A stretch of DNA of 64,000 nucleotides from Cardiocondyla obscurior (taxonomy: Eukaryota; Arthropoda; Insecta; Hymenoptera; Formicidae): assembly GCF_019399895.1 (NCBI RefSeq), contig NC_091871.1, forward strand, positions 3,749,001 to 3,813,000. Direction: 5' to 3'. Of the stretch, positions 38,801 to 50,586 are shown in pieces; position 1 is the first letter of the stretch; each line of letters opens with the position of its first letter. The notes under the pieces are model-generated. The model made no database searches. It saw only the letters and a program-made list of their open reading frames with translations, and had not been told where the DNA came from. A program made the translations under genes and the position numbers.

Positions 38801-41800
38801 CTTTATTATGTATATAGGGACACATAGAAAAATTAAAAGACGAGAAAATGTAAAACTTGCAAAAATATAAAACCGGCCTAACGTCGAGAATAATTTTTTT
38901 TTTAATACTGTTTTAAGGAGATTCGAAAGATTATTTTGAGTAGAAAATAATTAAGATAAAATGGAAACAAACAATAAAAATTATGATAATAAAAAAATTA
39001 AAAAAACGGGTAAATGTAAAACTTTTTTTTATAGAAATGGGTATAATAAAAAAAAAAATTAAAAATAAAATATTTAAAACGTGTTAAATATTAGGAAAAT
39101 TTAACAAAACCAAATTTAATTTATTTGCTTAAAAACAGCAACCATATACGCGGTAAATTATCGCGAATGGCGCAATGTTAATTATCTACAAGCAAGTCAC
39201 AAAAAATATTTACGGCCTAGCTCAAACTGAAAAAAAGTATTAACGATATTCGTTCGATTCTAATTTAATTCCCAGTGGATCACCAACCAGGCTATATCCA
39301 TTGGATGTAAAATAATAATGGCTTTGAGTAGCCCAGTTCTCGGTCCTTATTGCGCAATCTCCATAATAAACAAGTGCCGTCTCGGCTCGTTATTAAAATG
39401 CCGACATCGACAACGAAGCGGCCGGCGGTGCGGCGAGAAGAAAACCGCAGCTTCTCAAGTGCATGCTACACTTGCCTAATCGCGCGACCGCAAACAGCAA
39501 CGTTACGGCCGGACCGCCTGCGCGAAGTTACACGAATTTCGCACGAATTGCACGACGCGAAGGCGCAGACGGCGTGTTTTATTCGAGGCACAAATTATGA
39601 TATTCTAATACGTTGACGACGACGGCGGAAATTTCGAAAGAACGAGCCTTCCCGTGAGCGCGAGGCTGAGCGAGTGTTAATTAACGCGTAATTAGTACCG
39701 GCGCGTTAATTTGATTTGTGATGCGGCGAGAGCTTTAACTAGATCGAGAATATTGTACCGAGTGTGTACACACGTGTCTACAGCGCGTTATTACGCTTGC
39801 CGAATTACGGAAAAAAAAAAAAATGAGCACAAACTCTCTGCAATTCGCACGCGTCACGAAACCGCAACAATCAACTATTCATTGCTCACCAGGTTAATGA
39901 TATCGACGTGATTATTATCAATTACGTGTTACGCGCGTAGCGGTTACGCTGAATAAAAGTGATTACATACGTAATTTTCTCAGATAATGAACGCGGTACC
40001 TGTCGATGGACATTTTCGCTCGGCCGTAACCCTTGATTTTAAATACAGCATCTCTATTAGGATTTGCATCTTCGGTTAAATATGTTTTTGTGTAATTTTT
40101 TAATGACTTTTTATACACGATAATTGTAAAACTACCACTGCGACATAATTTTCTTTTTTTTCTTATTTTTCACGAATTATATTTCTAAATTGAGTTTTAT
40201 TTTGATGGCTTTGATGATTTATCTTACCGTCGTATATGTACACTTATGCGTGTACTCGTAATTTTTATTTGATTAAACTTAATTGGAATCTCCGATTTAT
40301 GCAACCGCGTCAATTCTCTGCTATTTCGTAATAATCACAACGTCAATTTTCTTTCCACTCTAATTTTCGTAATATATAAATATAAATCTTCGATTCAAAG
40401 GTTTACGAGATGAGATCAAGTCCGCGTATCAAAGTACACGATACGAAAAAAAAAATCTAGGAAAACGTACGATTCAAAGAGAAGTAAAAATTTTTATCAT
40501 CATAACTCAAAAGTGAATATTTCTATCAATTAAATTAAAAGTAAAACTAAAATCGTACAAATTAATCGAAAGTACACGTAGAAAAAGAAAAAAAATTTCT
40601 AATAAAAAAAAAGCAAACTGATTTATTTGATACTTCGATAAAATGATAAAAAGATTCAATAGATCTCGCCGTGCGTGCATATATGTTTCAACACGTGTAA
40701 AAGCGAGCTCACGTCCATCGATATCTGTGCAATCTTCTAACCGGCGCGTTGCGACTTTCACCTTTCACCTTGCCCAAGCACGATTCTACTGTTGACTTCT
40801 CGATCTTTTGCCTTGCCGATCCAGACGCGGCATCGGCGTTCGAATGCATCGGATTGCGGGAGTACGGGTAGAAGCCGAAGCCGCGTCACGATTCGGTTTC
40901 ACTAGCGGATTCATGGCATAAAACTGAGGCGTTGGAAAGCATCCGTGCGAGGATAAACGATGCTTTCCCGTATATACCAAAGCCACGGATTGCATCGGAT
41001 TAATCGGGAGTGACCGTTAGATCTCAAGTCCGTGTAACGAGATAATGACACTAGTTTAGGCGGAAGACCCGAAGGAAACGTTCATTAAACCGGAGAAAAG
41101 TCGTGCGAAATCTGCATTTTGTAATGCAAACAAGTAATAATTATCCGTCAAATCGTGCGGATGATTGAATATCGTAATATGTATATTTATGCTGTAATTA
41201 TCGCATTCCAGTAATTATTTCAATACAGCCTCATTATTATCATATGCGAATCGAAATCATGTTATTTATTCACTATCTCTATTATAATCGCGAGTTTGAC
41301 CAAATTAAATATTAAAATTTTAATCATACAATCGTCAGTAATACTATATATCTATTTTATTTGTACGTCAAATTACGAATTTATTTTTTTTCTGCGTCGG
41401 GAGAGAAAGAGAAGTTTTGTACAATTTTGTCTGTAATAAATATTACAAACTGTAATAAACGTACACGAGGCATCGTTACGAAATACGGCTAAAGGTGCTA
41501 ATAAAATTAATATTTAAATATAGATTTATGATACTATGATATAAAATTAACAAGCCCACCCGAAAAAAAATACAATCTTATTTATCTGCAAAAAGAACAC
41601 CATTGGAGTGATCATAAACGCAAGATTAAGTGCTCATAAACATACTTGTAAATTATTCCAACTAGTCTAGAATTATGAGACACGTGAGACAAGACCGCGC
41701 GTGATTATGCCGCGCGTAATTTGTCCTGACGAAACCCGGCTTAGCACGTGAGAAAACGCGAACAATAATGGAAACGAACGGCGGTTCCAAATTAAAAGAT

Positions 41801-42665
41801 ATTTAGCGATCGGGATACGAGATTAAAGAACGAGCGCCGCTGCTAGCACCCGAAATTTTCGTCGAAGTTCTGTTGAAATAATTGCGGTTTCTTTTCTATT
41901 TCATCTACACGGACGATGAATTTCGCCACGGTTCGGGACCTTGGGGGGATCATCGAGATTGCAACTTGGCGGTGGAACAATTATCCGTACACTCGTCGCG
42001 TTGCCGAAATAATCCTCGCCGTTAATCCGCGCGGGAAAGATAAATTTCATTTCGCGTCCGCGATTCGGGGACCTTGAGTATTACCACCGGTAATTACGGT
42101 CCAATTAGAAAACCACCACGATATCCTTCGGTGCTACTTTCGAAATTCACGGTAAGCACGCGCGGGTCAGCCCGAGGTGGTCGCTCTTTGTGCACCGCTC
42201 GCGTGATCCGGCACGCACGTCGGGACCTTGAGGGAACATCTAACGCACGTCTAAATACTTGAGCACACATATATCTAACGTGCGAACGGAGATTTTCATA
42301 ACCGTGCTGGAACACGGAAACCAAGACCTTGAAGAGAAATCGCGCGCGCGCTCACTCACCAATTCTCTTCTGGCAATAAGTCATCTCGCTTGCACGGTGA
42401 CGTCAACTGTCAAAAGTTGCGATCATGGTCATAGATTTCATAATGACCACTTTCTACTTTCAACGACGAAAAATATCGGCGTACCGAGTCATCGTTCCCC
42501 AGCGTACCCTCGATCTTCCCGACCGCGAATCGATGATTATACTTAAGCGATTATAAGCGAGGCGTTTATTTTTATTTAAATAAAAAATCTTGCTCGAAAT
42601 TGAAAATCTTAATACAGCAACGTGAAGAAAAGAGCCTTATTCATAATCGAAATAAAATTTTGCAG
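35806..42665. other. Large probable first intron of the ZP-domain gene
   Basis: About 6.9 kb of mostly AT-rich DNA between the putative leader exon and the signal-peptide exon. No coding exon is recognisable. Near 41.7-42.5 kb the composition turns CpG-rich again. Large first introns of developmentally regulated cuticle genes often carry enhancers, but nothing specific is visible here. Confidence 0.4.
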
Positions 42666-42672
42666 GCCAAAG

Positions 42673-45600
42673 ATGAAGCTGATCGCGGCGATTCTCGTCG
42701 TCGCTTTCTCGGATGCAGCGATACGCGGCCAAGACTATGGCGGTCACGCGCTTTTTGTGAGAACTGCGGACACGGATACCGGTAAGAAAAATTCAAAGGG
42801 ATTCTATGAGCTTGTCCCTAACGCTATTATCGAAGAAGAGAGCGAGAGAGAGAGAAAGAGAGAGAGAGAAAGACGTTATTAGTGATGATATACAAATTTG
42901 AATTTACAAGCAAATGGTTTAACATTTACTAGCACGATCGAGAGTTCAACGGGCTGCTACCTCGCTATCGCCGGCAGACGTGATGGCACAAAATATCCTA
43001 GAGTGGATTCAAGGCATCTACCAGCAGGGCACACGTAAAAGTAGGTTCCCGAGTTACGTTGTGATCAACAGGACCGTGTCGACGCGACACGAAGTTGCTT
43101 CGTTTTGCCATATACGCAAATTAACGAGTATTCTCTATCTAATTATGACTTAAATTTAGTTGTCTAACGTTGCGCGCTGATTTATAGACAGTTCAGTGCC
43201 GCCAATGATCAGAGATGGAAACTAGCACCATGGACATACATACGCAAAAGAAAGCTACATCTGTGCTCCTCATCGATTCGAGACGCATGAAATTATTAAT
43301 TCATAATTTATCATCCTATTAATCCATCATTTTAACGCGACACTAAATATCACGAAAGCTTACGAAGCACTTTTAAATGAATTCTTAATTAACTCTCTTA
43401 AACATATGCTTTCTTTTATCTTTTTTCTATTTAAATTATTTAAAAAAGACTAACAAATTCATGTAAAACTGAAAAACGTTCAAAGACTTTAAATACGCTT
43501 CGCGTGTGCTATTTTTCCAAAGGTCCCTTTTCGTGCATGTCGTACAAAAAGAAAATTATGAGACTCACCAATCTGCATGAGCTTCAGCGGAGTTGAAGAA
43601 TTCTGCCGGTGACTGTAACATAAAATAAAACATATTATTGTAGACATATAAGTATTTAAATTAATATAAAGATTTTTTTTTAAAAGATTTATTTTTATTT
43701 TTTTTACTTTATTTTTAAAAAGATTTTCTAAAAAACAAAATTTATATTTACCTATAAGTTGCTCCGCCGAAGCATGATGCCCTTCCCGGGCCTGCTCCTC
43801 CTCTCAGATGGAACGTGTCGGGTCATCCTTCCCCTCACTGGTGGACACTCGCGAGATAGTCTACGGCACTCCCGTTGAACTCGGCACAAAAAATAGGCTG
43901 CAACGTAAAGCGAAGTCCAAGTCTTTTAATTCCCGTGCGGCGTAATGAGACGGGTCGCGATGTGAAATGTCCCCCGCGCACTTTATCTTCAAGTTCTACA
44001 AAAATCACTTACTCGAAACGCGTTGAGAATCTCTGCCGCGACGGAGAAGACGCGCGAGGTGCAGATTTCATGCACTGACAATAGCGATCGCCGGAACTCG
44101 CTGAATACCGCGGAAAGAGATGGCGAAAGAAACGGATTGGTAAAGCTGATCGCGGCCGACGCGGCTAATATCAGATCGGACGCTTCGTACCCTGCGTCCG
44201 CTCTAACCTTGTCGTTCCGAAGCACTCTTACGACGCACGAAACCGAGCACAAGACGACGAGTGGAACGACAGGAGGACAGAATCTGATCGCCCGTTTCTT
44301 AGTCGACGACGTCGACACTTATTCGTATGCGAGACTGTTCTTCTTGCGACCGAAAATACGCGTAATTGCGGAGCGATTACCGACACGTCCTCACGCCCGA
44401 GGCTCCGCAATTGAACTGACCGTGAGAGACTTCGGCCCTTAGACAGAAAGATTTTCATGCACGTCGTATCGTCGCCCGACTACGAATACGTAAAACATAC
44501 GTAGATACCTCGATATCCGTCTCGAAAACCGAAAGCCGCTCTGCACGTGGCCGGCGTGTCTCCTTAACTGCGGGTCGAGTAGATCGTTCGCGATCAGGCG
44601 ATCGATGGAGCGCTGTAATTGGTCGGCGCTAGGGTCACCCATCTCTTGTCGCATAGTTGTTGCTTAGCCGATGGCTGGTGGTTGCGGGGTGAGGCGGGGT
44701 AAAATTGCGAAGACCGTCTTTGCCTGGAACATATTAATTAAATATTAAGATTAAACCGGACCTCAAAATCACCGCTTTAATACCTGATTTAAATAGGATT
44801 TTATTAATTAAGCTTCAAGCAATAATTTTAATATAAAGTTTTATTAATTTATGTAATACTTTTAGGTATAAATAAAAAAAATATATTTAAATAGAAATTA
44901 GAATATTTGAGCCGAGAAAATTTATCGTGTAAATAATTATTTTGAAAGAATTCGGAGACTACGTTTTTTTATTTCTCAAAATACTTTTCATTGATGCCGT
45001 CGTTATGTTTGCGGCAGTTACAGTGAATTTTTACTCTCGACGAGCTCATGTATATTTACAGTTCGGCAGCAATCAGATACGAACGCATACTTGCCGCCCT
45101 TCAGCACCCAACGACCGCCCGAAAAGCCGCGACCTTTCCAGGCGTCAACGGGTTCTCAACAAAACGACGTAACGGGTTACCCTGCCCAGCGACCGTCAAC
45201 GTTGTACACTCCGCCGAATATAGGTTATCCGGGACCCGGACAGCCCTCCACGCCATTTTCGACCCCGAGACCAAGCCAGCAGCCCTCGTCAACGTACGTG
45301 CCGTCAGGTTTCAGAGGCGCCACGTCCTACAACCCCCGACCGAGCCAACCCTCGTACTCCAATGCGGGATCGTCTGCATTTCCGCCACTAAATCCTCCAG
45401 AAACATCGTCGACTTACCTACCACCGCAGCCGCCGTCTTATCCGACTAGTCCACGACCGCCTTTCTCCGAATCTAGCGGTAAGCTTATTTTAAATAATGA
45501 TATAAAAATTTAATTACACTACACTTTTGAAAATACTGTCTGAAGGTATTTAAATATTATACAATTAAAAATTCTTTGCCTATGCTATTTCTTAGGAACC

Positions 45601-47677
45601 TCGGGATCTCTCAGACCATCTGGGCCTTCGGGACCACCGCCGACAAAGCAATATCCTAGTTCAGGATATCCTACTTCAAACGGGGCAGGATTTACCTCGG
45701 CGAACGGATATTCGTCCACCGGAAGGCCATTCCCTCCCTTCACTACGCCAGGTGAACCTGACGAAAGAGAACCTAATGAAGTTACCGCAGGAGAAGGAAC
45801 TCCTGGAACTTCTCAAACTCCTGGAATTTCTGAAACGCCCGGAACTTCGAGACCTTCCGAGACTACGTCAGAAGGTGATACTGATGACGGAGGTATACAC
45901 ATATTCAGGGATTACAATTACTTCATGCAGCAAAGCAAAATGTACGAGAAAATTAATATGAAGCTTTTATTTTCTAGAGGCCACTCAAAACGAGGACGAT
46001 GCTAATCACCCCCCGCATATTCACAGTCTTGACGTTGAGTGCAGTAAGACTATGATGACAATTAATATCGAATTTAATCGTGCTTATGACGGTCTTATTT
46101 ATTCTAAGGTAAGCGTGAATTAAAATAATTGCTTGTAAAAAAAAAGAAAAAGAAAAAAAAAGCAATGAATAATATGACTTGATGTGATGGAATTTCAGGG
46201 ATTTTTTATGAATCCAGACTGCACCTACGTTAAACAAAACTCTGGCTCAATGCAATATTCTTTCACCGTGAGTCTAGACTCCTGCGGCACTCAATTCATC
46301 AATGATTTCGAGGGTGAAGCTGGTCAAGCCTATCTTGAAAACGTCCTTGTCTTACAAGTTCGTATTGAATTAATTAAATTTATAAGCGCAATTTTTTATT
46401 TCTCTCACGGATGTAATTTGTTGTAGTTAGTTCGCAAACAAATTATATGCCGTTGAAATTAATTATTAGGTTTTAAAATAAAAACGTTTTTGTTTGCAAA
46501 GAATGAACCGGGTATACAAGAAGTTTGGGATACCGTTCGAAGAGTACGATGTCTCTGGGAAGGGAACATTAATAAAGCCCTAACAGTAAATCTCTCAGTG
46601 GATATGTTGAATCAGGAGATCGTTACCTTTAGTGGTGACACTGCGACTGCCAAACTAGATATTCAAATGGGCAAGGGACCATTCGCACCTGCCGCCGATG
46701 GGCTCGTAAAGATCGGGGAAACGATGACATTAGTAGTTTCCGTGGAAGGTGATCCTGGTTTCGATCTTCAGGTGAGCATTAAGCTACTTTAAATACTTAT
46801 TGTTTCATGAAAAAAAATGTTTTGTGCGTTTTAATATAAAATACAAAATAAACAGCATAAATAATATTAATTTACAGAATTTCTAGATTTAATTACGAAT
46901 TAAATAAAATAAGACGTATAAATTCAATTAACTTTTGTTATTACTTTCAAGGTCCGGGACTGTTTGGCGCGAGATGAAGCTTCGACCAACATGTTACAGC
47001 TTACTGACGAAAGAGGCTGCATATTAAAACCGAAACTATTCGGCGCATTCCAAAAAACAAACGACACTGGCAATACGGGCGCTTCTATTATCGCTTATGC
47101 ATTTTTCCAAGCCTTTAAATTCCCCGACGTTATGGACCTTTTCATCGAATGTAACGTCGAGCTATGTAAAACTAATTGTGAACCTTGTCCTGAAGCAAAT
47201 CAAGTAAGGCACAAAAATTATTTTAACAATGTACAATAATTTCAAAGTTTTTCATAATTCTTAACATAGAAAGATAAATGCTAAAAAGTTTCACATTTCT
47301 CTATGATTTATTCAAAACATTGTATCGATTAATTTTAGCAAATCGACCCAGGAAGACGCCGCCGGTCGGTAACGTATGCACCATCTTCGAGGAACACGAC
47401 GAATCCAATTTTGTTATCGGATCCGGTTCGTGTTGGAAGGCGTTTTAAAGTAATCATGTTAGACGACTTGAGCGCAGCGTCCAATCAGATCTTGAATAGT
47501 ATGGAAGAAACTGCTGTCGAGGCAATGACAAAAACGAAAGAAGTCTGCATGGATAATAATGTATTTTACACGACCTTTTTTCTTATGATGAGCACACTCC
47601 TCGTTGCAACTATCAGCACGGCTGTGCTTTATATTAAATTACAGCAAATTCGCAGATCGAAATTCGTGGATTCGTAG
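42673..47677 (+). CDS. ZP-domain transmembrane protein, dusky/miniature family
   Basis: Apical extracellular-matrix protein that organises cuticle at the epidermal membrane. Coding exons: 42673-42781, probably 42978-43034, 45062-45478, 45596-45892, 45978-46108, 46199-46357, 46502-46771, 46952-47203 and 47339-47677; all junctions keep phase. Length is about 657 residues without the 19-codon exon at 42978 and about 676 with it. Order: signal peptide (MKLIAAILVVAFSDA), a long Pro/Ser/Thr-rich region (PGTSQTPG-like repeats), then a complete ZP module starting VECSKTMMTINIEFN and including SCGTQF, RCLWEGNINKAL and NMLQLTDERGC. A furin-type RRRRS site follows at the start of the last exon, then a C-terminal transmembrane helix (about FLMMSTLLVATISTAVLYI) and a short basic cytoplasmic tail. 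The ZP core closely resembles Drosophila Dusky, Miniature and Dusky-like; I cannot tell which is the ortholog. Confidence 0.93.
42835..42873 (+). repeat. GA-rich microsatellite in ZP-gene intron
   Basis: GA repeats with AAA interruptions about 55 bases after the donor of the signal-peptide exon. Confidence 0.8.
42978..43034 (+). other. Probable 19-codon exon of the ZP gene (phase 1-1)
   Basis: A 57-base open stretch lies between a good acceptor (pyrimidine-rich, ...ccggcag) and a good donor (gtaaaagt). Entered in phase 1 from the signal-peptide exon it reads DVMAQNILEWIQGIYQQGT and leaves in phase 1, so it can be included or skipped without breaking the frame into the exon at 45062. The sequence is helical and unlike the flanking Pro-rich region. 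Inclusion is inferred from splice sites and phase. Confidence 0.55.
43569..43862 (-). repeat. Dispersed exon-intron-exon-like repeat, copy A
   Basis: Read on the minus strand: an exon-like block ends CGGCGGAGCAACTTATAG at 43752, a 139-base intron-like spacer follows (gtaaat...tgttacag), then a 44-base block TCACCGGCAG...GCAGATTG (43612-43569) runs into gtgagt. The same arrangement occurs near 61.2 kb and 63.7 kb. This copy lies inside an intron of the ZP gene in antisense orientation. The upstream part also shares a TATCTCGCGAGTGT-like word with 61,890, 62,060 and 63,600. Family unknown. Confidence 0.85.
44377..44654 (-). CDS. Candidate small antisense gene inside the ZP intron
   Basis: Not recognised. 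On the minus strand an ATG at 44654 opens a coding-like exon (EMGDPSADQLQRSIDRLIAN, then DLLDPQLRRHAG) reaching a donor at 44509 (gag/gtatct). After a 71-base intron an acceptor (gtctaag) at 44437 would add about 20 codons ending GVRTCR and a TAA at 44377, giving 68 residues. Composition looks coding and the region is a GC-rich island within AT-rich intron. An in-frame stop just upstream of the ATG limits extension unless another acceptor is used. It could be an isolated exon of a longer minus-strand transcript or chance. Confidence 0.25.
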
Positions 47678-48184
47678 AATGGTATTATTTTATATAATAT
47701 CTTTATCGTAATAATACCAGGAAAAAAAAAGAGATGGGTAGAAGGCGACAAGCGCGTGCCAGTAATCAAATAACTTAAACTGTTTAACAGTAAGTGATTA
47801 TTACTTTATCGCTTCGTAATTATTAAATCGCGACAAAATTGATTGCATCGAGCAAGAACGTACATGTATCAAGATATTTTATAGTCGTTATCGAGCAGTT
47901 GGTAAGCAGCAAAAATTATTTTATCAACTTCGTTGCTTTTAGATATTTATAAAGAAATGTTTATAAAACGTTACTTTTATTCAAACATAAAGAAAAAAAT
48001 TTATTCTGTTTAATAGCAGAAGGAAGTAGCCATATTTTACATATCACTTTATAAATATCTAACCAATTACTCGTGCAGTTCTTAGACAAGTGTGCTCATT
48101 TCATGTAATGCTTGAATACTGTTACCATGTGGTATTTATTGCGATATTTTAATATCAGTATAATGTAAATCTTAAGTATTAAAA

Positions 48185-48190
48185 AATAAA
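48185..48190 (+). terminator. Candidate polyadenylation signal of the ZP gene
   Basis: AATAAA about 510 bases after the stop codon, in AT-rich sequence and just before the 3' end of the convergent N6AMT1 gene. It is the best-placed canonical signal in this spacer. Confidence 0.5.
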
Positions 48191-48487
48191 TTATATTTGT
48201 AAAAAAAAACACAACCCTTTTATTATCTTTAAATTATCATCTTTAAATAATGACCGCTAAAAATATAATAAGACTATATATGGCTAAAGAATATTAATAT
48301 TTAAACAATTTATTATTATACTCGTATTATTATTATAAATGGAATTGTTGCATATCAATCAATTTACAAATCAGACAAATAAGATTATAGTTACCTACAA
48401 AAAGTGCGTGATCAAACATGTTTCGAATGTAGTAATAACTATAACGTAAATACTAAATCTAACCTAAAATATGACGAAGGAAATTCT

Positions 48488-49135
48488 TCAATCTTTCACT
48501 TTTTTAATTTTACGAAAACGTAATATATACAAATGCTCTCCTCTTATTTTTCTTTCATAAACAATTTTACCGGACATATTCAATTTTTGGAAAGTGCTCA
48601 AAATATATTTGGGATCGTTTTCTTTGATAACAACTAAATAAAATAATCCTGATTCCGATAAGATTTCAGGAATTATATTAAATACCTGTTCCATGATTTC
48701 CCTACCATTCTTACCACCTGCCCAAGTTTTAAATACAAGCCTATCATCTAATACTTCATCATATTCAGTAACTACATATGGAGGATTAAATAAGATAACG
48801 TCGAATGTGCATTTAATTTGTATACAATCTAACAAATTCATTTGAAGAACATCTACATCGACTGAATTATCAAGACTAGTTCTTTTTGTGATCTTACACG
48901 CGTCAGGATTTATATCAATTGCAATGAAATGACTGTTATGTTTTTTTAATGCCATTGCTAAAGCTGTGATAACTATTCCAGAACCACTTCCTATCTCTAA
49001 ACAAATCCCTGGTTTTGTTGCCTGTAGCATATCCAAATCTACTTCCAAAGCATCTATTAAAAGATATGAATCCTCAGAAGGATCATAAACTGTCTTAAGC
49101 TCTTCATCAGACAATTTAACTATTGGGGTCTCCAT
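48488..49135 (-). CDS. N6AMT1: N6AMT1 / HemK2 methyltransferase
   Basis: S-adenosylmethionine-dependent methyltransferase. The family, with partner TRMT112, methylates the Gln of the GGQ motif in release factor eRF1 (and histone H4K12 in mammals). Single coding exon of 215 residues, about the family length (human 214). Visible features: DPSEDSYLLIDAL near residues 18-30, SAM-binding motif I LEIGSGSG at ~46-53, acidic motif AIDINPDAC at ~72-80, and the catalytic FNPPYV with NPPY at ~117-120. The tail RGEHLYILRF is also typical. It ends convergently with the ZP gene and begins about 105 bases after the Snapin stop on the same strand. No disruption seen. Confidence 0.96.
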   Translation of the reverse strand: METPIVKLSDEELKTVYDPSEDSYLLIDALEVDLDMLQATKPGICLEIGSGSGIVITALAMALKKHNSHFIAIDINPDACKITKRTSLDNSVDVDVLQMNLLDCIQIKCTFDVILFNPPYVVTEYDEVLDDRLVFKTWAGGKNGREIMEQVFNIIPEILSESGLFYLVVIKENDPKYILSTFQKLNMSGKIVYERKIRGEHLYILRFRKIKKVKD

Positions 49136-49240
49136 AACTTGTAAATCATCTAATAAACTCTTATATAAAACTTATACAAAGTAATAAACCTTTAGTAACA
49201 ATTTGGTCATACCTTATTAATCATATAAATAATATCGAAA

Positions 49241-49899
49241 TTATTGCTGCTTGTCAGTCTGGGCCTTAATTGATTCTTCTTTATCTGGTTCACTAGTTGT
49301 ACTGCTATATGTGGAACTATGATCTAACAATGTCTTTCGCTTGGCAGTACTCTTCTCAACAGCTTGATGCACTTTATTCAGGCGCTCTTGAGTAGTTTGT
49401 AAAATATTACTAACAATAGTAATCTTATGCTTGGCGTTAACAAGTTTCTTCACGTAAGAATCAGTGTCCAATGGATACTGCAATGCTTCGTTGATTTTTT
49501 GAAGTTCCTCTGTTAAGGACTCAATCCGTTGCTTCAGTTCAATCTGGCATATTCTGTTCGAGAAAAGAATAAACATATATGTCTGATAAATTATTCTTGA
49601 TTCTGACACATACAATTTCAAACAAATAATTAATAAATAAAAATAAATATTTAATATTGCACAATAAAGGTACAAAGTTGACGAATTAAAGAGAATCCAT
49701 ACTATATGAACACGCCCTGTAACAAAATAACAAGAAAAAATTGACACCTTGTAGAGCGAATTCTATCATCCAGCTGATCCACTGTTGGCTTCAAAAGGCT
49801 CATGAGACCCTCCGTTAACGCATCTCGGGTGGGATTTTCGCAGAAGTCATCTATTTTGTCGTCAATAGATGTATTGTCACTCGCTGTATCGACATCCAT
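49241..49899 (-). CDS. Snapin: Snapin, BLOC-1 / BORC subunit
   Basis: Small coiled-coil protein that binds SNAP-25 and belongs to the BLOC-1 and BORC complexes, acting in lysosome-related organelle biogenesis, lysosome positioning and synaptic vesicle priming. Two exons: 49899-49748 and 49553-49241, joined in phase 2 (…RSTR/ICQIELKQ…), giving 154 residues against 136 in human. Recognisable marks are LTEGLMSLLKPTVDQLDDRI, then QIELKQRIESLTEELQKIN, DSYVKKLVNAKHKI, VSNILQTTQERLNK and KRKTLLD. The N-terminus is acidic and the C-terminal Ser/Thr/Glu-rich tail is longer than in mammals. The short spacing to N6AMT1 suggests a compact same-strand pair, each with its own start. Confidence 0.95.
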
Positions 49900-50586
49900 G
49901 CTGGTGATTCGCGAAGTGAGGTTAAGCGGTTAAGCCTGCGGCAGTCCTTCCTCCTGAAACGGTGGCGTACGACTGCGTCCGACTGCGCCCGAATGCGGAT
50001 GGTGTCGATTTGGCAAAGTACAGCACTCCAAGTATCAATATATCGAAACATATTATAATGCAAAGTACATAAGACTAGGCTTGTTAAATTGCTAGCAAAG
50101 TACATTTTTGTGGGCCTGTATAATTAGAAATAAAAAAAAAGTATAAAACTAATAAAGAAAAAAATATATAATTGGAGAAAATTAAATCTCGTATAAATCT
50201 TGTTATAAAAATAGATTACTTTGGTTTATTAAACTAAAAAACTTAGAGGCGCGTGGAACGGACATTATTTTAGGCATTTCTATAATCTACACGTTATGTA
50301 TTTTGTTACAGCGTTATCGTACCTGTAATTCCACTGCTGCGTATCGAATTGACAAGTCCGAAATATTTTTTACAGCGTTAATATCAGCGCCTCAGCGTTA
50401 ATACGAGCGTCAATAACAAATTTAATCTCTTGATTACATCTCTGCGTTTTTGTTTTAGAAAGTTTATTAAATTTATCCATAGAATATTAAAATATTATAT
50501 AATGGCGATAATATAAGTAGGAATGTTACAAATTTGATTCAAGATTTAAGACCCAAGTTTAATTTGTGATGTATTAAGACGAATCG

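Noticed and set aside
43569..43862. Protein-coding reading of the dispersed repeat (CFGGATYSHRQNS in copy A, CIGGATFSHRQNF in copy B)
   Set aside because: Copies A and B read similarly, but copy C has indels that break the frame and no start or longer domain is seen; kept as a non-coding repeat.
44023..44442. 139-codon plus-strand frame in the ZP intron
   Set aside because: No family resemblance, no splice phase fitting the ZP exons; it probably reflects the local GC-rich island.
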